A DNA stretch of 64,000 nt from Desulfopila aestuarii DSM 18488 (GTDB taxonomy: Bacteria; Desulfobacterota; Desulfobulbia; Desulfobulbales; Desulfocapsaceae), in assembly GCA_945863875.1 (NCBI GenBank), contig CAMBBS010000009.1, forward strand, positions 64,501 through 128,500, written 5' to 3'. Under the pieces are notes generated by a model. The model did not search any database. It had not been told where the DNA came from and saw only the letters and a list, made by a program, of their open reading frames with translations. Made by a program: the position numbers and the translations under genes. Within the stretch, counting starts at the first letter, position 1, and each line of letters opens with the position of its first letter. Positions 20,326 through 29,947 of this stretch are shown here, one piece after another.

Positions 20326-21097
20326 CGACTCCAGTCAACCTCAGCTTTGGCTGGATCGAGGTATTGACTGCATTGTCACCCTGATCTGCTGGGGATGGTT
20401 TCTTTTTGGTTTCATCCTCTTTTTTTCCTGGCGTTATCTCGTCGCCGCTCTGGCGGCCAAAGATCCGGAACTGACCTTTCAGAGGTTGAACAGCCGGTTC
20501 TACCAAATATTTTTTCGTATAGTCAGGGTTGCTGCTCCCCGGCAGCGGATAGAAATTGATGACAAGGTTGCGGCGATCAGATCATCGGTTATTGTCTGCA
20601 ACCATCTTTCCTATCTCGATCCATTGCTGCTCATCGCTCTTTTCCCGCAACAGCGGACCATTGTTAAAACTCGATTCTTTACGATCCCGATCTTTGGCTG
20701 GATAATTACTAGGGCGGGGTATCTTCCTGCTACCGGCGGGGGACCGTTTGCCAAACTGATGATCAGGCAGATGGATACAATGCCATCCTATCTGCGAGCC
20801 GGCGGCAATCTGTTCGTTTTTCCGGAAGGAACCAGGAGCCGGGACGGCAAGCTCGGCAATTTGCATAAAGGAGCATTCAAAATAGCCCGATTATGCAGGG
20901 CCCCCCTTTATGTTCTGGACATCTGCAATACCGATAAACTGTTTACTCCAGGTAAATTTCTCTTTAATACCAGGAGGGAAAACAGTATCAGCGTTAAAAT
21001 TATCGATTGTATCGAACCGGACTATCAACGGAACCCAGCCACAACGGCAGAGCTTGAGCTGAGGGTGCGGCAGGCGTACTGCGAGAGACAGAAATGA
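20303..21097 (+). CDS. PlsC-like 1-acyl-glycerol-3-phosphate acyltransferase
   Basis: CNHLSYLDPLLL (HxxxxD-like) and FPEGTRSRDGKLGNLHKGAFKIA. Confidence 0.85.
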   Translation: MAEMQNYNDSSQPQLWLDRGIDCIVTLICWGWFLFGFILFFSWRYLVAALAAKDPELTFQRLNSRFYQIFFRIVRVAAPRQRIEIDDKVAAIRSSVIVCNHLSYLDPLLLIALFPQQRTIVKTRFFTIPIFGWIITRAGYLPATGGGPFAKLMIRQMDTMPSYLRAGGNLFVFPEGTRSRDGKLGNLHKGAFKIARLCRAPLYVLDICNTDKLFTPGKFLFNTRRENSISVKIIDCIEPDYQRNPATTAELELRVRQAYCERQK

Positions 21098-22584
21098 AAG
21101 TTATTTTAATATCCATGCCCGATGTGGTGCCGATCATCATCCACGAGGCAGCAGTTCATCTGCCAAACCACGGAATAGCCTGTATCGGCGGCAATATTGA
21201 CTCGGATCATGATGTGTACCTTATCGACCTGATCCGCAAACGTCGTTCGATTAAAAAATATCTCACCTGGGTGATAAAAAAAATCGCGCCCGACCTTGTT
21301 GGTCTATCCGCCATGGCCTGGCAGTATGACACCTGTATCAAGATTGCTCACCTGATTAAGGAACTCCACCCCGGGGTTAAGATCGTTATCGGCGGATATC
21401 ATGCCACGCTCATGTATGAGGAGACAGCGACATCCAATGAGGCACAATGGATCGATTTTCTGGTCCGGGGAGAAGGGGAGGAAGCCTGTCGGCGCCTGGT
21501 GAACGGGCTGGCCGGACATGATACTCTGGCTGATATCCCCTCGCTGTCGTATAAAATAGATGGTGTGTTTACTCATAATCCCCGGGGTGAAAATCTCGAT
21601 CTCAGTACCTTGAAGCTGCCGATCCGGGACAAGAGAAGACTGACCTGGGGATATCACATACTTCACTCTAAAGTTGAACTTATCGAGACCTCGCGCGGCT
21701 GCACCCGCTCATGCAACTTCTGTTCAATGAAGCATATGTATGGCCGCACTTTCAGGACATATCCGATAAGCAGGGTTCTCGCCGATATTGACGATATTTA
21801 TTATCAACGAAAGACCAAATATATTTTTATCACCGACGATAATATGGTCCTGAAACCCTCCAGGGTAATCGAGCTGTGCGATGCCATCATTGCCAGGAAA
21901 TATGACGATCTTCGCATCATTGTCCAGGCCGATTGTGTCTCCATGGCACAAAATGAGGAGATGGTCGCTAAAATGGCTGCGGCTGGTTTTTGTTCTGTTT
22001 TTCTTGGTATAGAGAATGGCTCGAAAAAGAATCTGAGCGTGGCTGACAAAGGCAACATTGTCGAGTTTGCCAACAAGGCTATTGAAAACTGTCATAAAAA
22101 CGGCATGATGGTTATCGGTGGCCTTATCTTCGGCTTTCCTGAGGATGATGAAGGTTCAATCAGGGAAAATTATGAATACCTCAAATCGATCGATGCCGAC
22201 GCCGCGTACTGCCAGGTGTTGACGCCCTATCCGAAAACCGGAATGCGCCAGTACCTCCTTGACCAGGGCTTGGTCACCAACCAGACTGATTATAAAAAAT
22301 ATAATGGCCTGTGGGCTAATGTGCGGACCAAGTATCTCGATGCGGAACAGTTGCACTATCAATTCTGGTATCAGCGGCAAGTGGTGCTGGGCTGGTGGAA
22401 CCCTCCGGCTCAGGTCAGGAGCCAGGGCTGGGCGTGGATATCCATCTGGCGCTTCCTCTTTAAACCTTTATTAAAACTTCGTTATAGCAGGATTCTGAAA
22501 AAGATCGGCTGGCGGGGCCGTTATCTTAAAGAGGTCACTCGCTGGGAAAATATGAACAAGTTTGCCGATCTTGAGGATTATTGA
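21094..22584 (+). CDS. B12-binding-domain radical SAM protein
   Basis: LIETSRGCTRSCNFCSMKHMYGR; IVIGGYHATLMYEE N-terminal B12-type domain. Confidence 0.92.
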   Translation: MKVILISMPDVVPIIIHEAAVHLPNHGIACIGGNIDSDHDVYLIDLIRKRRSIKKYLTWVIKKIAPDLVGLSAMAWQYDTCIKIAHLIKELHPGVKIVIGGYHATLMYEETATSNEAQWIDFLVRGEGEEACRRLVNGLAGHDTLADIPSLSYKIDGVFTHNPRGENLDLSTLKLPIRDKRRLTWGYHILHSKVELIETSRGCTRSCNFCSMKHMYGRTFRTYPISRVLADIDDIYYQRKTKYIFITDDNMVLKPSRVIELCDAIIARKYDDLRIIVQADCVSMAQNEEMVAKMAAAGFCSVFLGIENGSKKNLSVADKGNIVEFANKAIENCHKNGMMVIGGLIFGFPEDDEGSIRENYEYLKSIDADAAYCQVLTPYPKTGMRQYLLDQGLVTNQTDYKKYNGLWANVRTKYLDAEQLHYQFWYQRQVVLGWWNPPAQVRSQGWAWISIWRFLFKPLLKLRYSRILKKIGWRGRYLKEVTRWENMNKFADLEDY

Positions 22585-22589
22585 GCTCG

Positions 22590-23627
22590 ATGCAGATATA
22601 TAATCTTGAATTTACCGAGCAGGAAATCCGTCAGGCCGTGGCGGCCGACAGACTGCTTTCCATGGAGATCGAGTTCAGCCGGGTCTGCAACTTTCGCTGC
22701 TCCTACTGCTATGTCGATGGTGGGGTAGAATGCACCAACGAGCTTTCCAGGGAAGAAATCAAGGATGTCATTCTGCAGGCAAAAGAGCTGGGTGCACGAA
22801 AAATCATCATCCTCGGCGGCGAGCCTTCCATCTATCCGCATCTTGTCGAAATGCTCCGGTTTCTCGGGCAGGAAGGACTCGAAATCGAGATGTTCACCAA
22901 CGGTTCGGGGATTGATCAGGAACTGGCCAGTGTCCTGGCCGAGGAAAGGGTGCGGATTGCCTTGAAACTCAATTCCCGAGACGAGAAGATCCAGGACCAG
23001 CTGGCCGGGAAAAAGGGCGCCTGGCGGATAATCAATCGGGCGCTGGCCGCACTGCAGGCGGCGGGGTATCCGTCCAAAGAGCTGTTTCTCGCCATCAGCA
23101 CGGTGATCTGCCGGCAGAATATTGCGGAATTGCCGGCAATGTGGCAGTGGCTGCGGCAGGAAAGCATTGAGCCATATTTCGAAGTCATTACCCCCCAGGC
23201 TAATGCTTTTGGTAATAGCTCGCTTGAGGTTGCACCGGGGGAGTTAAAGGAGCTGTTTGTCCGCCTTGCGGCGATTGATCTGGAAAAATTCGGTCGGACC
23301 TGGGAACCGCAGCCGCCATTGGTCGGCAACAAGTGCATGCGCCATCAGGTCTCCTGTGTGGTCACGGCAACCGGTGATGTCATGCCCTGTGTCGGCGTGA
23401 CCATTCCTCTGGATAATATTCGTCACAATATGCTCGCCTCTATCCTGAAAAACAGTGAAGTCGTCAACAATTTGAAGAATTATCGCCAGATGATTAAGGG
23501 ACCATGCCGTAGTTGTGAAAAAGCGGCGGAATGTTATGGCTGCAGAGGTGCGGCCTATCAGCTCACCGGTGATTATCTTGCCTCGGATCCCACCTGCTGG
23601 CGCAATGCCGATTCCGAAAAGTCGTAA
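22590..23627 (+). CDS. Radical SAM/SPASM-like protein
   Basis: FSRVCNFRCSYCYVDGG, IILGGEPSIYP; C-terminal Cys cluster GPCRSCEKAAECYGCRGAAY. Confidence 0.9.
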   Translation: MQIYNLEFTEQEIRQAVAADRLLSMEIEFSRVCNFRCSYCYVDGGVECTNELSREEIKDVILQAKELGARKIIILGGEPSIYPHLVEMLRFLGQEGLEIEMFTNGSGIDQELASVLAEERVRIALKLNSRDEKIQDQLAGKKGAWRIINRALAALQAAGYPSKELFLAISTVICRQNIAELPAMWQWLRQESIEPYFEVITPQANAFGNSSLEVAPGELKELFVRLAAIDLEKFGRTWEPQPPLVGNKCMRHQVSCVVTATGDVMPCVGVTIPLDNIRHNMLASILKNSEVVNNLKNYRQMIKGPCRSCEKAAECYGCRGAAYQLTGDYLASDPTCWRNADSEKS

Positions 23628-23662
23628 CGGTGGTAGGGCATGGCCTTCTCTCGGACAGCCTT

Positions 23663-24856
23663 TTAGGGTTGTACGGTCAGGAAATCCTCTAACAGTGCGC
23701 CGATATCTTTTGCCAGTATTTCGGCTTCTGCCCGGTCAAAGCGGACGGCCCGCCCGGCGTACCGATGACAGTAGCGGCAATCGTCGCAGCTGGCCTCCGC
23801 GCAGCGCATTTTCCGAAAGCCATCGAGGAAGTCGGTTAATGCAGCATTGTCGATGGTCAGGTCTAGTGCCAGAAGCCGCCGGCGCAGCTTGAGCATGCGC
23901 AGCATCAGCTGCCTCTCCTCCGGCTGGTAATGCCGCATCCGTTCACGAATCTGCTGTTCTATATCGCTGTGGAAGCCGGCCGGGTCGCCGAGCAGTTCCA
24001 GTGAGAGGATGTCCAGCAGGTTGCCGGTATAGCGCCGATCCGCATAGGCCCTGGTCGCACGCAACAGCCATGGCGTGGAGCGCGAACGGTCGATAATCTT
24101 AAATTCATTAAAGCCCATCGCTTCGTATATATGCAGATCTTCCGGGCGAATCCAGCGACTCATCAAAAAGAGTTCCGGATGCAGCAGGCGCCGGCGGGTG
24201 CATTGCCAGAGATAGAAATCGAGAAAAGAGTTGGGCCGCTGGATATTCTGTGTTAGCTGGGAGGCGTGGCCCACGCTGCAGGCGTGTTCTCCGAGGTAGG
24301 AACAGTTGTAGATACAGGAGACGTTGACAAACAGCTGCATGCCGCAGGACAGTCCTGCCCGGATTTTCGGTAACATCCTGAAGTCACGGTTGAATTCACT
24401 GTATGGGATAATCAGTGGATCAATGCCAAGTGCTTCCTGGTACTTCAGGCGCGGAAGATTGGTCGGCCAGCTGAGTACGCTGCCCCGAATAGCCAGATCC
24501 GGGAAATGTCGCCGGACCAGAGCCACCACGGCGAGGTTGGCGATTGATACGCTGTCGACGCCGATGTCGATCAGCTGTCCCATGAGGCTGAGTATGTGCT
24601 TCTTGCCTTCCTCGGTTTGTTCCAGGTTGCCAAGACAGGGGGCATTGACGAGGTAGCAGAAGGACAGACCCTGCCGATGGGCGGCATCAATGTAGGCTGT
24701 GGCAAAATCCCAATCCACGGACGGCAGGACAATACCGGCTCTGCCTCCGCCGACAACGTCGAAGGGCAGCTTGGCATAGATCGAGGTTACCTCCGGGATG
24801 TCTACCAGGCCGTCGAGCAATTCCATGTCCCAATTCGCAGCAACGCTTAATTTCAT
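23663..24856 (-). CDS. Peptidase-U32-family protein (UbiU/UbiV-like)
   Basis: U32-type N-terminal architecture with NVSCIYNCSYLGEHAC and C-terminal CAEASCDDCRYCHRYAG Cys motifs. Confidence 0.7.
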   Translation of the reverse strand: MKLSVAANWDMELLDGLVDIPEVTSIYAKLPFDVVGGGRAGIVLPSVDWDFATAYIDAAHRQGLSFCYLVNAPCLGNLEQTEEGKKHILSLMGQLIDIGVDSVSIANLAVVALVRRHFPDLAIRGSVLSWPTNLPRLKYQEALGIDPLIIPYSEFNRDFRMLPKIRAGLSCGMQLFVNVSCIYNCSYLGEHACSVGHASQLTQNIQRPNSFLDFYLWQCTRRRLLHPELFLMSRWIRPEDLHIYEAMGFNEFKIIDRSRSTPWLLRATRAYADRRYTGNLLDILSLELLGDPAGFHSDIEQQIRERMRHYQPEERQLMLRMLKLRRRLLALDLTIDNAALTDFLDGFRKMRCAEASCDDCRYCHRYAGRAVRFDRAEAEILAKDIGALLEDFLTVQP

Positions 24857-25620
24857 GCACTTTCCTTTTCGGTACCATGGAAATTCTTTTTTTGTCCTGT
24901 CACCCCGGAACGGGGCATTACCATGGCCCCCCGCTTGTCGGGATTGGATTCGTTCAGATGACCGTGGGCAGCAAACTGGAAGGGAGTTGCCATGGTCAGT
25001 GTAAGATGTTCAGCCAGGTTTGCCTGCCGTAATTGAGCCCTGACTTCATCGAGGGTAAATGCGGCGCGCAGGGAGAGCAGCATATCGTGGCGCAGCAATG
25101 GCGATCCGTCGGGCAGATAGCTGTCGACGATACGCCGGGCCTCTTGTTCAGTTTTGGGCCGCAGGAGGTCAAGGATCAGAATTGACGCCTTTGGCAAACA
25201 GTATTGGTGAATCGCCTGCCACAAAATCATCGGGTCGGCAAGATGGTGCAGAAAGCTGTTGGAGATGACGATCTCGTAACGGTTGCGTGGCAGCGGCAGT
25301 TTGTCCGGCAGAGTGCCATGGAAAAAAAGCACTTTATCTTCAAGGCCTCTCTGTTGTGCAGCTTTCTTTCCTTCGGTTAGCATATGGGCGGCACCATCGA
25401 CACAGTGTATCTCGCAGGTGTTGAACTGTCGTGCGAGGCGCAGGGGGATGGCAGCCGGGCCGCAGCCAAGGTCGAGAATTGCGCTGTTTGCGACCGGGTC
25501 GGGTAAATATTTGCGAAACAGCTGCACGAAGAGCCAGCAGGCGTTATCCAGCGCTGAGCCTGCATAGGCGGCGGCCTGCTCGGCATCGTTCATAAGTTCT
25601 GGCTCCGGAACTCTCTGCAT
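24853..25620 (-). CDS. Class I SAM-dependent methyltransferase
   Basis: ILDLGCGPAAIPLRLA, NSFLHHLADP. Confidence 0.88.
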   Translation of the reverse strand: MQRVPEPELMNDAEQAAAYAGSALDNACWLFVQLFRKYLPDPVANSAILDLGCGPAAIPLRLARQFNTCEIHCVDGAAHMLTEGKKAAQQRGLEDKVLFFHGTLPDKLPLPRNRYEIVISNSFLHHLADPMILWQAIHQYCLPKASILILDLLRPKTEQEARRIVDSYLPDGSPLLRHDMLLSLRAAFTLDEVRAQLRQANLAEHLTLTMATPFQFAAHGHLNESNPDKRGAMVMPRSGVTGQKKNFHGTEKESA

Positions 25621-25984
25621 GCTGTTTCTTTCCTTTTCCCGTTGTGCCGGCAGGCGCAGACCGGCAGGTGCATCTGGTGATTATATACCATCACTCTAGC
25701 CTGGCTTTCAATACGTTAAACCGGACAGGAATGAAATCCTCGAATATCCGGCCGGAAAAAGGTGCAGTGCCGATCTCTTACCAAATTCTTTGGCTGAATG
25801 ACGTGATGCCTTGGCTGTCTCAGGGAAATATGGCAAAATGCGTCACGGCTTACCTGTTGTGTATTTCCACCCTAGATGGTATAAACTTTGGTTTTATAAT
25901 TTATTACCCAATATAATGGAGATAGCCAGGTGACCGAGGCAAGGTTTTGTTGTCGGCGTGCGGTCTTGACGAGTTGAAAAAATA

Positions 25985-26338
25985 ATGGAAGAAGGTAAGA
26001 TAGTTGCATCCGTGACAACTGATGGCAGTTCTCCCTGGTTTTCCGGTCACTTTCCCGACAACCCGATTTTACCGGGAATCGCCCAGTTGAAGATGGTTGC
26101 CGATCTCATTGCCTTGTCCGGAACAGGTGGTTTATCCATGTCCGGACTCGGCAGGATTAAGTTCAGAAAAATTGTCAGGCCGGGGGATTTGCTTGATATT
26201 CAAATCATATGCGGCGATAAAAAAGATCAATATAATTTCAAGATTACCTGCGGGAACGACGATGTCTGTTCCGGCTGGATGTTTTTTACCAAAGCACAAC
26301 ACGAAAACACGAAAACGACACAAATAACGAATTCATGA
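25985..26338 (+). CDS. FabA/FabZ-like hotdog dehydratase (ApeI-like)
   Basis: FSGHFPDNPILPGIAQLKMV. Confidence 0.82.
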   Translation: MEEGKIVASVTTDGSSPWFSGHFPDNPILPGIAQLKMVADLIALSGTGGLSMSGLGRIKFRKIVRPGDLLDIQIICGDKKDQYNFKITCGNDDVCSGWMFFTKAQHENTKTTQITNS

Positions 26339-26601
26339 ACAACGATATCACGCAAACTATCACTCGAATCGCTGAAATCATCATTGACGAGCTCAAACTT
26401 GAAGACGTCACCCCCGAGACCTTTGATCCCGACCTGGATTTAGTCAACGAGGTGGGCGTCGACTCCATGGATATGGCCACGGTTGCCCTGTTTCTCAGAG
26501 ATGAGTACGAGATACAGATCGACGAAGACGATTATCCCAAGCTGACCACCGTTCGTATCATTGCCCGGTACATCGACGACAAACTTACCAGTAACGATTA
26601 G
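26335..26601 (+). CDS. Acyl carrier protein
   Basis: NEVGVDSMDMATVAL motif. Confidence 0.9.
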   Translation: MNNDITQTITRIAEIIIDELKLEDVTPETFDPDLDLVNEVGVDSMDMATVALFLRDEYEIQIDEDDYPKLTTVRIIARYIDDKLTSND

Positions 26602-27657
26602 ATGTCCGCTGAACAGCACTACAAATTTTCCGATATCATCGCCGATCCGATTATTAGAGAGCGGTGGGAAAAGGTTCGCCGCTATTTCTTTTTGCGCGAA
26701 TCGACGTATGACATGAGCAACCGGTGTAATATCCGGTGTGAAGGCTGTTATTATTTTGTCGGCGAGAAGCAGTTTGCCGAAGAAAATACCAGTGAAAGTG
26801 CCTGGCGGCAGTTGCTGGAATCGGAAAAAAAGCGGGGCATCACCTTTGTTGTCCTGGCCGGCGCCGAACCCTCGCTGGTGCCGCGGTTGTGCGCGGTGTG
26901 TCATGAAGTCATTCCCCTTGGGGCGATAGCCACCAACGGCCTGAAACAACTCCCTCGGGAGATAGATTACCGCGTCCACATTTCCGTCTGGGGCAATGAT
27001 CAGACCAGCCTGGCCACGCGCAAGGCCCCGGACATGCTCCTCCGGCAGATGGCCAACTATAAGGACGATCCACGGGCGGTCTTTGTCTATACCTTCACGC
27101 CATATAACATCGATGAGGTTCGTCAGGTGACGAAAACCCTGGCGGATAATGGCCAGCAGATCACCTTTAACATGTTTTCCGCCCCTGTCGGGTACGACGG
27201 CCCTCTCCGTCATACCAGCCAGTCCCTGCGGAGAACCGCGGTAATCATGGGCGAAATGTTGGCTGAATATCCGCAAACGGTTCTTTTTTCGCCGTATAAT
27301 ATCGCCGCCCATACCTCGGAAAAGGGGTTGCATGACCTTTTTTCCTGCACCTATCCCCGGATGAATGCGGCAACTGATATCGGCCTCGGCAGATCCTTCC
27401 GGCAGTATCGCACCGATCTGCAGTGGAACCGTGATGCCGCCTGCTGTGTGCCGGATACTGACTGCCGTGACTGCCGGCATTACGCCGCCGGCAGTGCCGT
27501 GGTTACCGCCAGAATGTATCGGCATGCTACCGACCCGGTGACTTTTTCGTCCTGGCTCGACTATGCTGACACCTATCTTGCCGTCTGGGTCAGAGGCTAT
27601 GCCAAGGGGCCGAACCTCTGTGCAGCCATGATCAATCCGCCTTTACCTTATTCGTAA
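26602..27657 (+). CDS. Radical SAM protein, tandem copy 1
   Basis: STYDMSNRCNIRCEGCYYF (Cx3Cx2C); C-terminal CCVPDTDCRDCRH. Confidence 0.9.
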   Translation: MSAEQHYKFSDIIADPIIRERWEKVRRYFFLRESTYDMSNRCNIRCEGCYYFVGEKQFAEENTSESAWRQLLESEKKRGITFVVLAGAEPSLVPRLCAVCHEVIPLGAIATNGLKQLPREIDYRVHISVWGNDQTSLATRKAPDMLLRQMANYKDDPRAVFVYTFTPYNIDEVRQVTKTLADNGQQITFNMFSAPVGYDGPLRHTSQSLRRTAVIMGEMLAEYPQTVLFSPYNIAAHTSEKGLHDLFSCTYPRMNAATDIGLGRSFRQYRTDLQWNRDAACCVPDTDCRDCRHYAAGSAVVTARMYRHATDPVTFSSWLDYADTYLAVWVRGYAKGPNLCAAMINPPLPYS

Positions 27658-27661
27658 CATC

Positions 27662-28660
27662 ATGATAACCGTCAGTTCCCTCCTCGATGACCACTGGTAC
27701 GAGCGTTATAAAAAAATTTCCAAGCTCAACATCCGCAGTTCCATCTATGATGTGACCGATCGCTGCAATCTGCGCTGCAAGGGGTGTTTCTTTTTCTCCT
27801 CCGGGGAGCATGAAGTAGCCTCGGAGGAAAAGGATGTCAGCAAATGGCATACCTTCGTCGAAAAGGAGATGGCCCGCGGGGTGAATCTGGCTATTCTCAT
27901 CGGTGGCGAACCGACGCTGTGCCTTGATCGAGTCGAGGCCTTTTATAAGCGGTTGCCGACCTTCTGCGCGACCAATGGTCTTATCAAGGTGCCCCGGGAT
28001 CGTTTTCCGGACATGATGGTCGGCATCTCCCTGTGGGGCGATGCGGAAGATGAAGAGATTCTGCGCGGTAAAGACACCTTCACGATCTCCAGTGCCAATT
28101 ACGCCGGTGATCCCCACGCCTACTATCTGTACACCATCACCCCGAAACAGCTGGGGAAAACGGAAAAGATCATCCGTAAAGTAAGAGACGTCGGCCTCAA
28201 GGTGCATATGCAGCTGTTGTCCAATGACGAGGATGTGGACGGTTTTTCCTGGCAACCGGACGAACTGCTCGCCGTTCGTCTGGAAATGGATGATCTGCTC
28301 GATAAATATCCGGAGACGGTCATTTCGTCGAAATATTATCACGAGATCATCACCACCGGCAAAATGCTTGGCCGTCCCTTTGGCTGGATGGAATGTCCCT
28401 CGGTGACCGAACCCATCGACAAGAGAGAGCCCCGGCCCAAACGGCTGACCAATTTCATCCGCTGGTCTTCCGACCTGCAGACCATGCATCGCTGCTGCAC
28501 CTCGGAAACCCGGGACTGCAGCACCTGCAAGGATGGTGCGGCGCATATGAGCTGGGTCATGGTCAACAAGCGGGCGCATATCAAGACTCCGCAGGATCTG
28601 CGGAACTGGATCGAGGTCTACGAGATGTTTGCCAAGCTCTATCAATTTATTCCCTGGTAA
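27662..28660 (+). CDS. Radical SAM protein, tandem copy 2
   Basis: SSIYDVTDRCNLRCKGCFFFSSG; C-terminal CCTSETRDCSTCKDG; collinear with the preceding protein. Confidence 0.9.
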   Translation: MITVSSLLDDHWYERYKKISKLNIRSSIYDVTDRCNLRCKGCFFFSSGEHEVASEEKDVSKWHTFVEKEMARGVNLAILIGGEPTLCLDRVEAFYKRLPTFCATNGLIKVPRDRFPDMMVGISLWGDAEDEEILRGKDTFTISSANYAGDPHAYYLYTITPKQLGKTEKIIRKVRDVGLKVHMQLLSNDEDVDGFSWQPDELLAVRLEMDDLLDKYPETVISSKYYHEIITTGKMLGRPFGWMECPSVTEPIDKREPRPKRLTNFIRWSSDLQTMHRCCTSETRDCSTCKDGAAHMSWVMVNKRAHIKTPQDLRNWIEVYEMFAKLYQFIPW

Positions 28661-28667
28661 ATGGACA

Positions 28668-29918
28668 ATGGGAGGAAAAGATGCGGTCATTGTCGGCTAC
28701 GACGCTATTTCTCCCCTGGGAAGTGATCTCGACCAGCAATGGCAGCAGGCCCTGGCCGGGAAAAGCGGCATCGGTCCACTGACCCGCTTTTCGTTGCCGG
28801 AAAATTTCCCGGTGCACATTGCCGGGCAGGCGCCGGACATTGACGGGGGAGGCTATCCTTTTCTCTCCGCCCGGCACCAGGCCGCCTGGACCTCGCCGGT
28901 CTTCAAGTATTCCATGCTCTCGGTGGCCAGGGCCCTGCAGCGCAGCGGCATCGAGCTGTCGCCGGATATTGCGCTCAGAACAGCGGTTACCTACAGTTCG
29001 GCGATCGGCGGCCTGGACGCAATTCTGGCCGCTGACCGGCGTCTGCAGGCGGAGAACAGACTGCCGCTGCCCTATGTCAATCCCAACTCCTGTATCAACA
29101 TGATCGGGGGCAAGATAGCGATCCAGACCGGGGCCAAAGGGCCGATCACCTCGACCATCAGCGCCTGCGCCACCGGCCTGACCTCGATGATCATCGGCGC
29201 CATGTTTCTCGCCCAGAACCGTGCCGATGTGGCCATCTGCGGCGCGGTGGATTTTGCCCTGGTCGAGCCGATCGTCGCCGGCTTTTTTACCATGAACGGC
29301 GTGTTTAATCCCCCCAAAGGCCGGGAGAACGATCCGCCGGAAATTGCCAGCCGGCCATTTTCCGTTGATCGTCGCGGCTTTGTCATTTCCGAAGGGGCCG
29401 GGGCGGTGATCCTGACCACCAGGGATTTTGCCGAGGCCCACGGGCTGCATTACCATGCCGAACTGGCCGGCTGGGGCATGACCTCGGATGCCCACCATTT
29501 TGTCGCGCCGTATTTCGACACCGTCCGCAAGTGCATGCTCGATGCCATTACCGATGCCTCGCTGGCACCAGGCGATATCGCGGCTGTAAACGCGCATGCG
29601 GCCTCGACTAAAGTCGGCGATAGGGTGGAACATGAGGCCCTGCGAGCAATTTTCGGCAGTGATCTGCCGCCGGTCAGCGCCAATAAATCGCTTATTGGTC
29701 ATGCCATGGGCGCATCGAGTGTCATTGAATCGATTTTTGCCCTGCAGGGTATGCGGGAGAGTGTTTTGTTGCCGACCATCAATTACACCGCTGATCCGGA
29801 CATCGACATCGACTGCGTCGCCGAGGGGAAACGTTTTCTGGAACAGGAATTTGTCTTGAAAAACTCCTTTGGCTTTGGTGGCTGTAATGCCTGTGCCGTC
29901 TTCAAAAACGTAGCGTAA
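28668..29918 (+). CDS. FabF-like beta-ketoacyl-ACP synthase
   Basis: TISACATGLTSM, NAHAASTKVGD, LIGHAMGASS; ATG at 28668 (MGGKDAVIVGYDAIS). Confidence 0.92.
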   Translation: MGGKDAVIVGYDAISPLGSDLDQQWQQALAGKSGIGPLTRFSLPENFPVHIAGQAPDIDGGGYPFLSARHQAAWTSPVFKYSMLSVARALQRSGIELSPDIALRTAVTYSSAIGGLDAILAADRRLQAENRLPLPYVNPNSCINMIGGKIAIQTGAKGPITSTISACATGLTSMIIGAMFLAQNRADVAICGAVDFALVEPIVAGFFTMNGVFNPPKGRENDPPEIASRPFSVDRRGFVISEGAGAVILTTRDFAEAHGLHYHAELAGWGMTSDAHHFVAPYFDTVRKCMLDAITDASLAPGDIAAVNAHAASTKVGDRVEHEALRAIFGSDLPPVSANKSLIGHAMGASSVIESIFALQGMRESVLLPTINYTADPDIDIDCVAEGKRFLEQEFVLKNSFGFGGCNACAVFKNVA

Positions 29919-29947
29919 CTCCAGATAAATATGCAGCACAAAAGCAC

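Noticed and set aside
26440-28690. Two long antisense ORFs (26440-27525 and 27632-28690) over the ACP and radical SAM genes
   Set aside because: Opposite frames contain ACP and radical SAM signatures.
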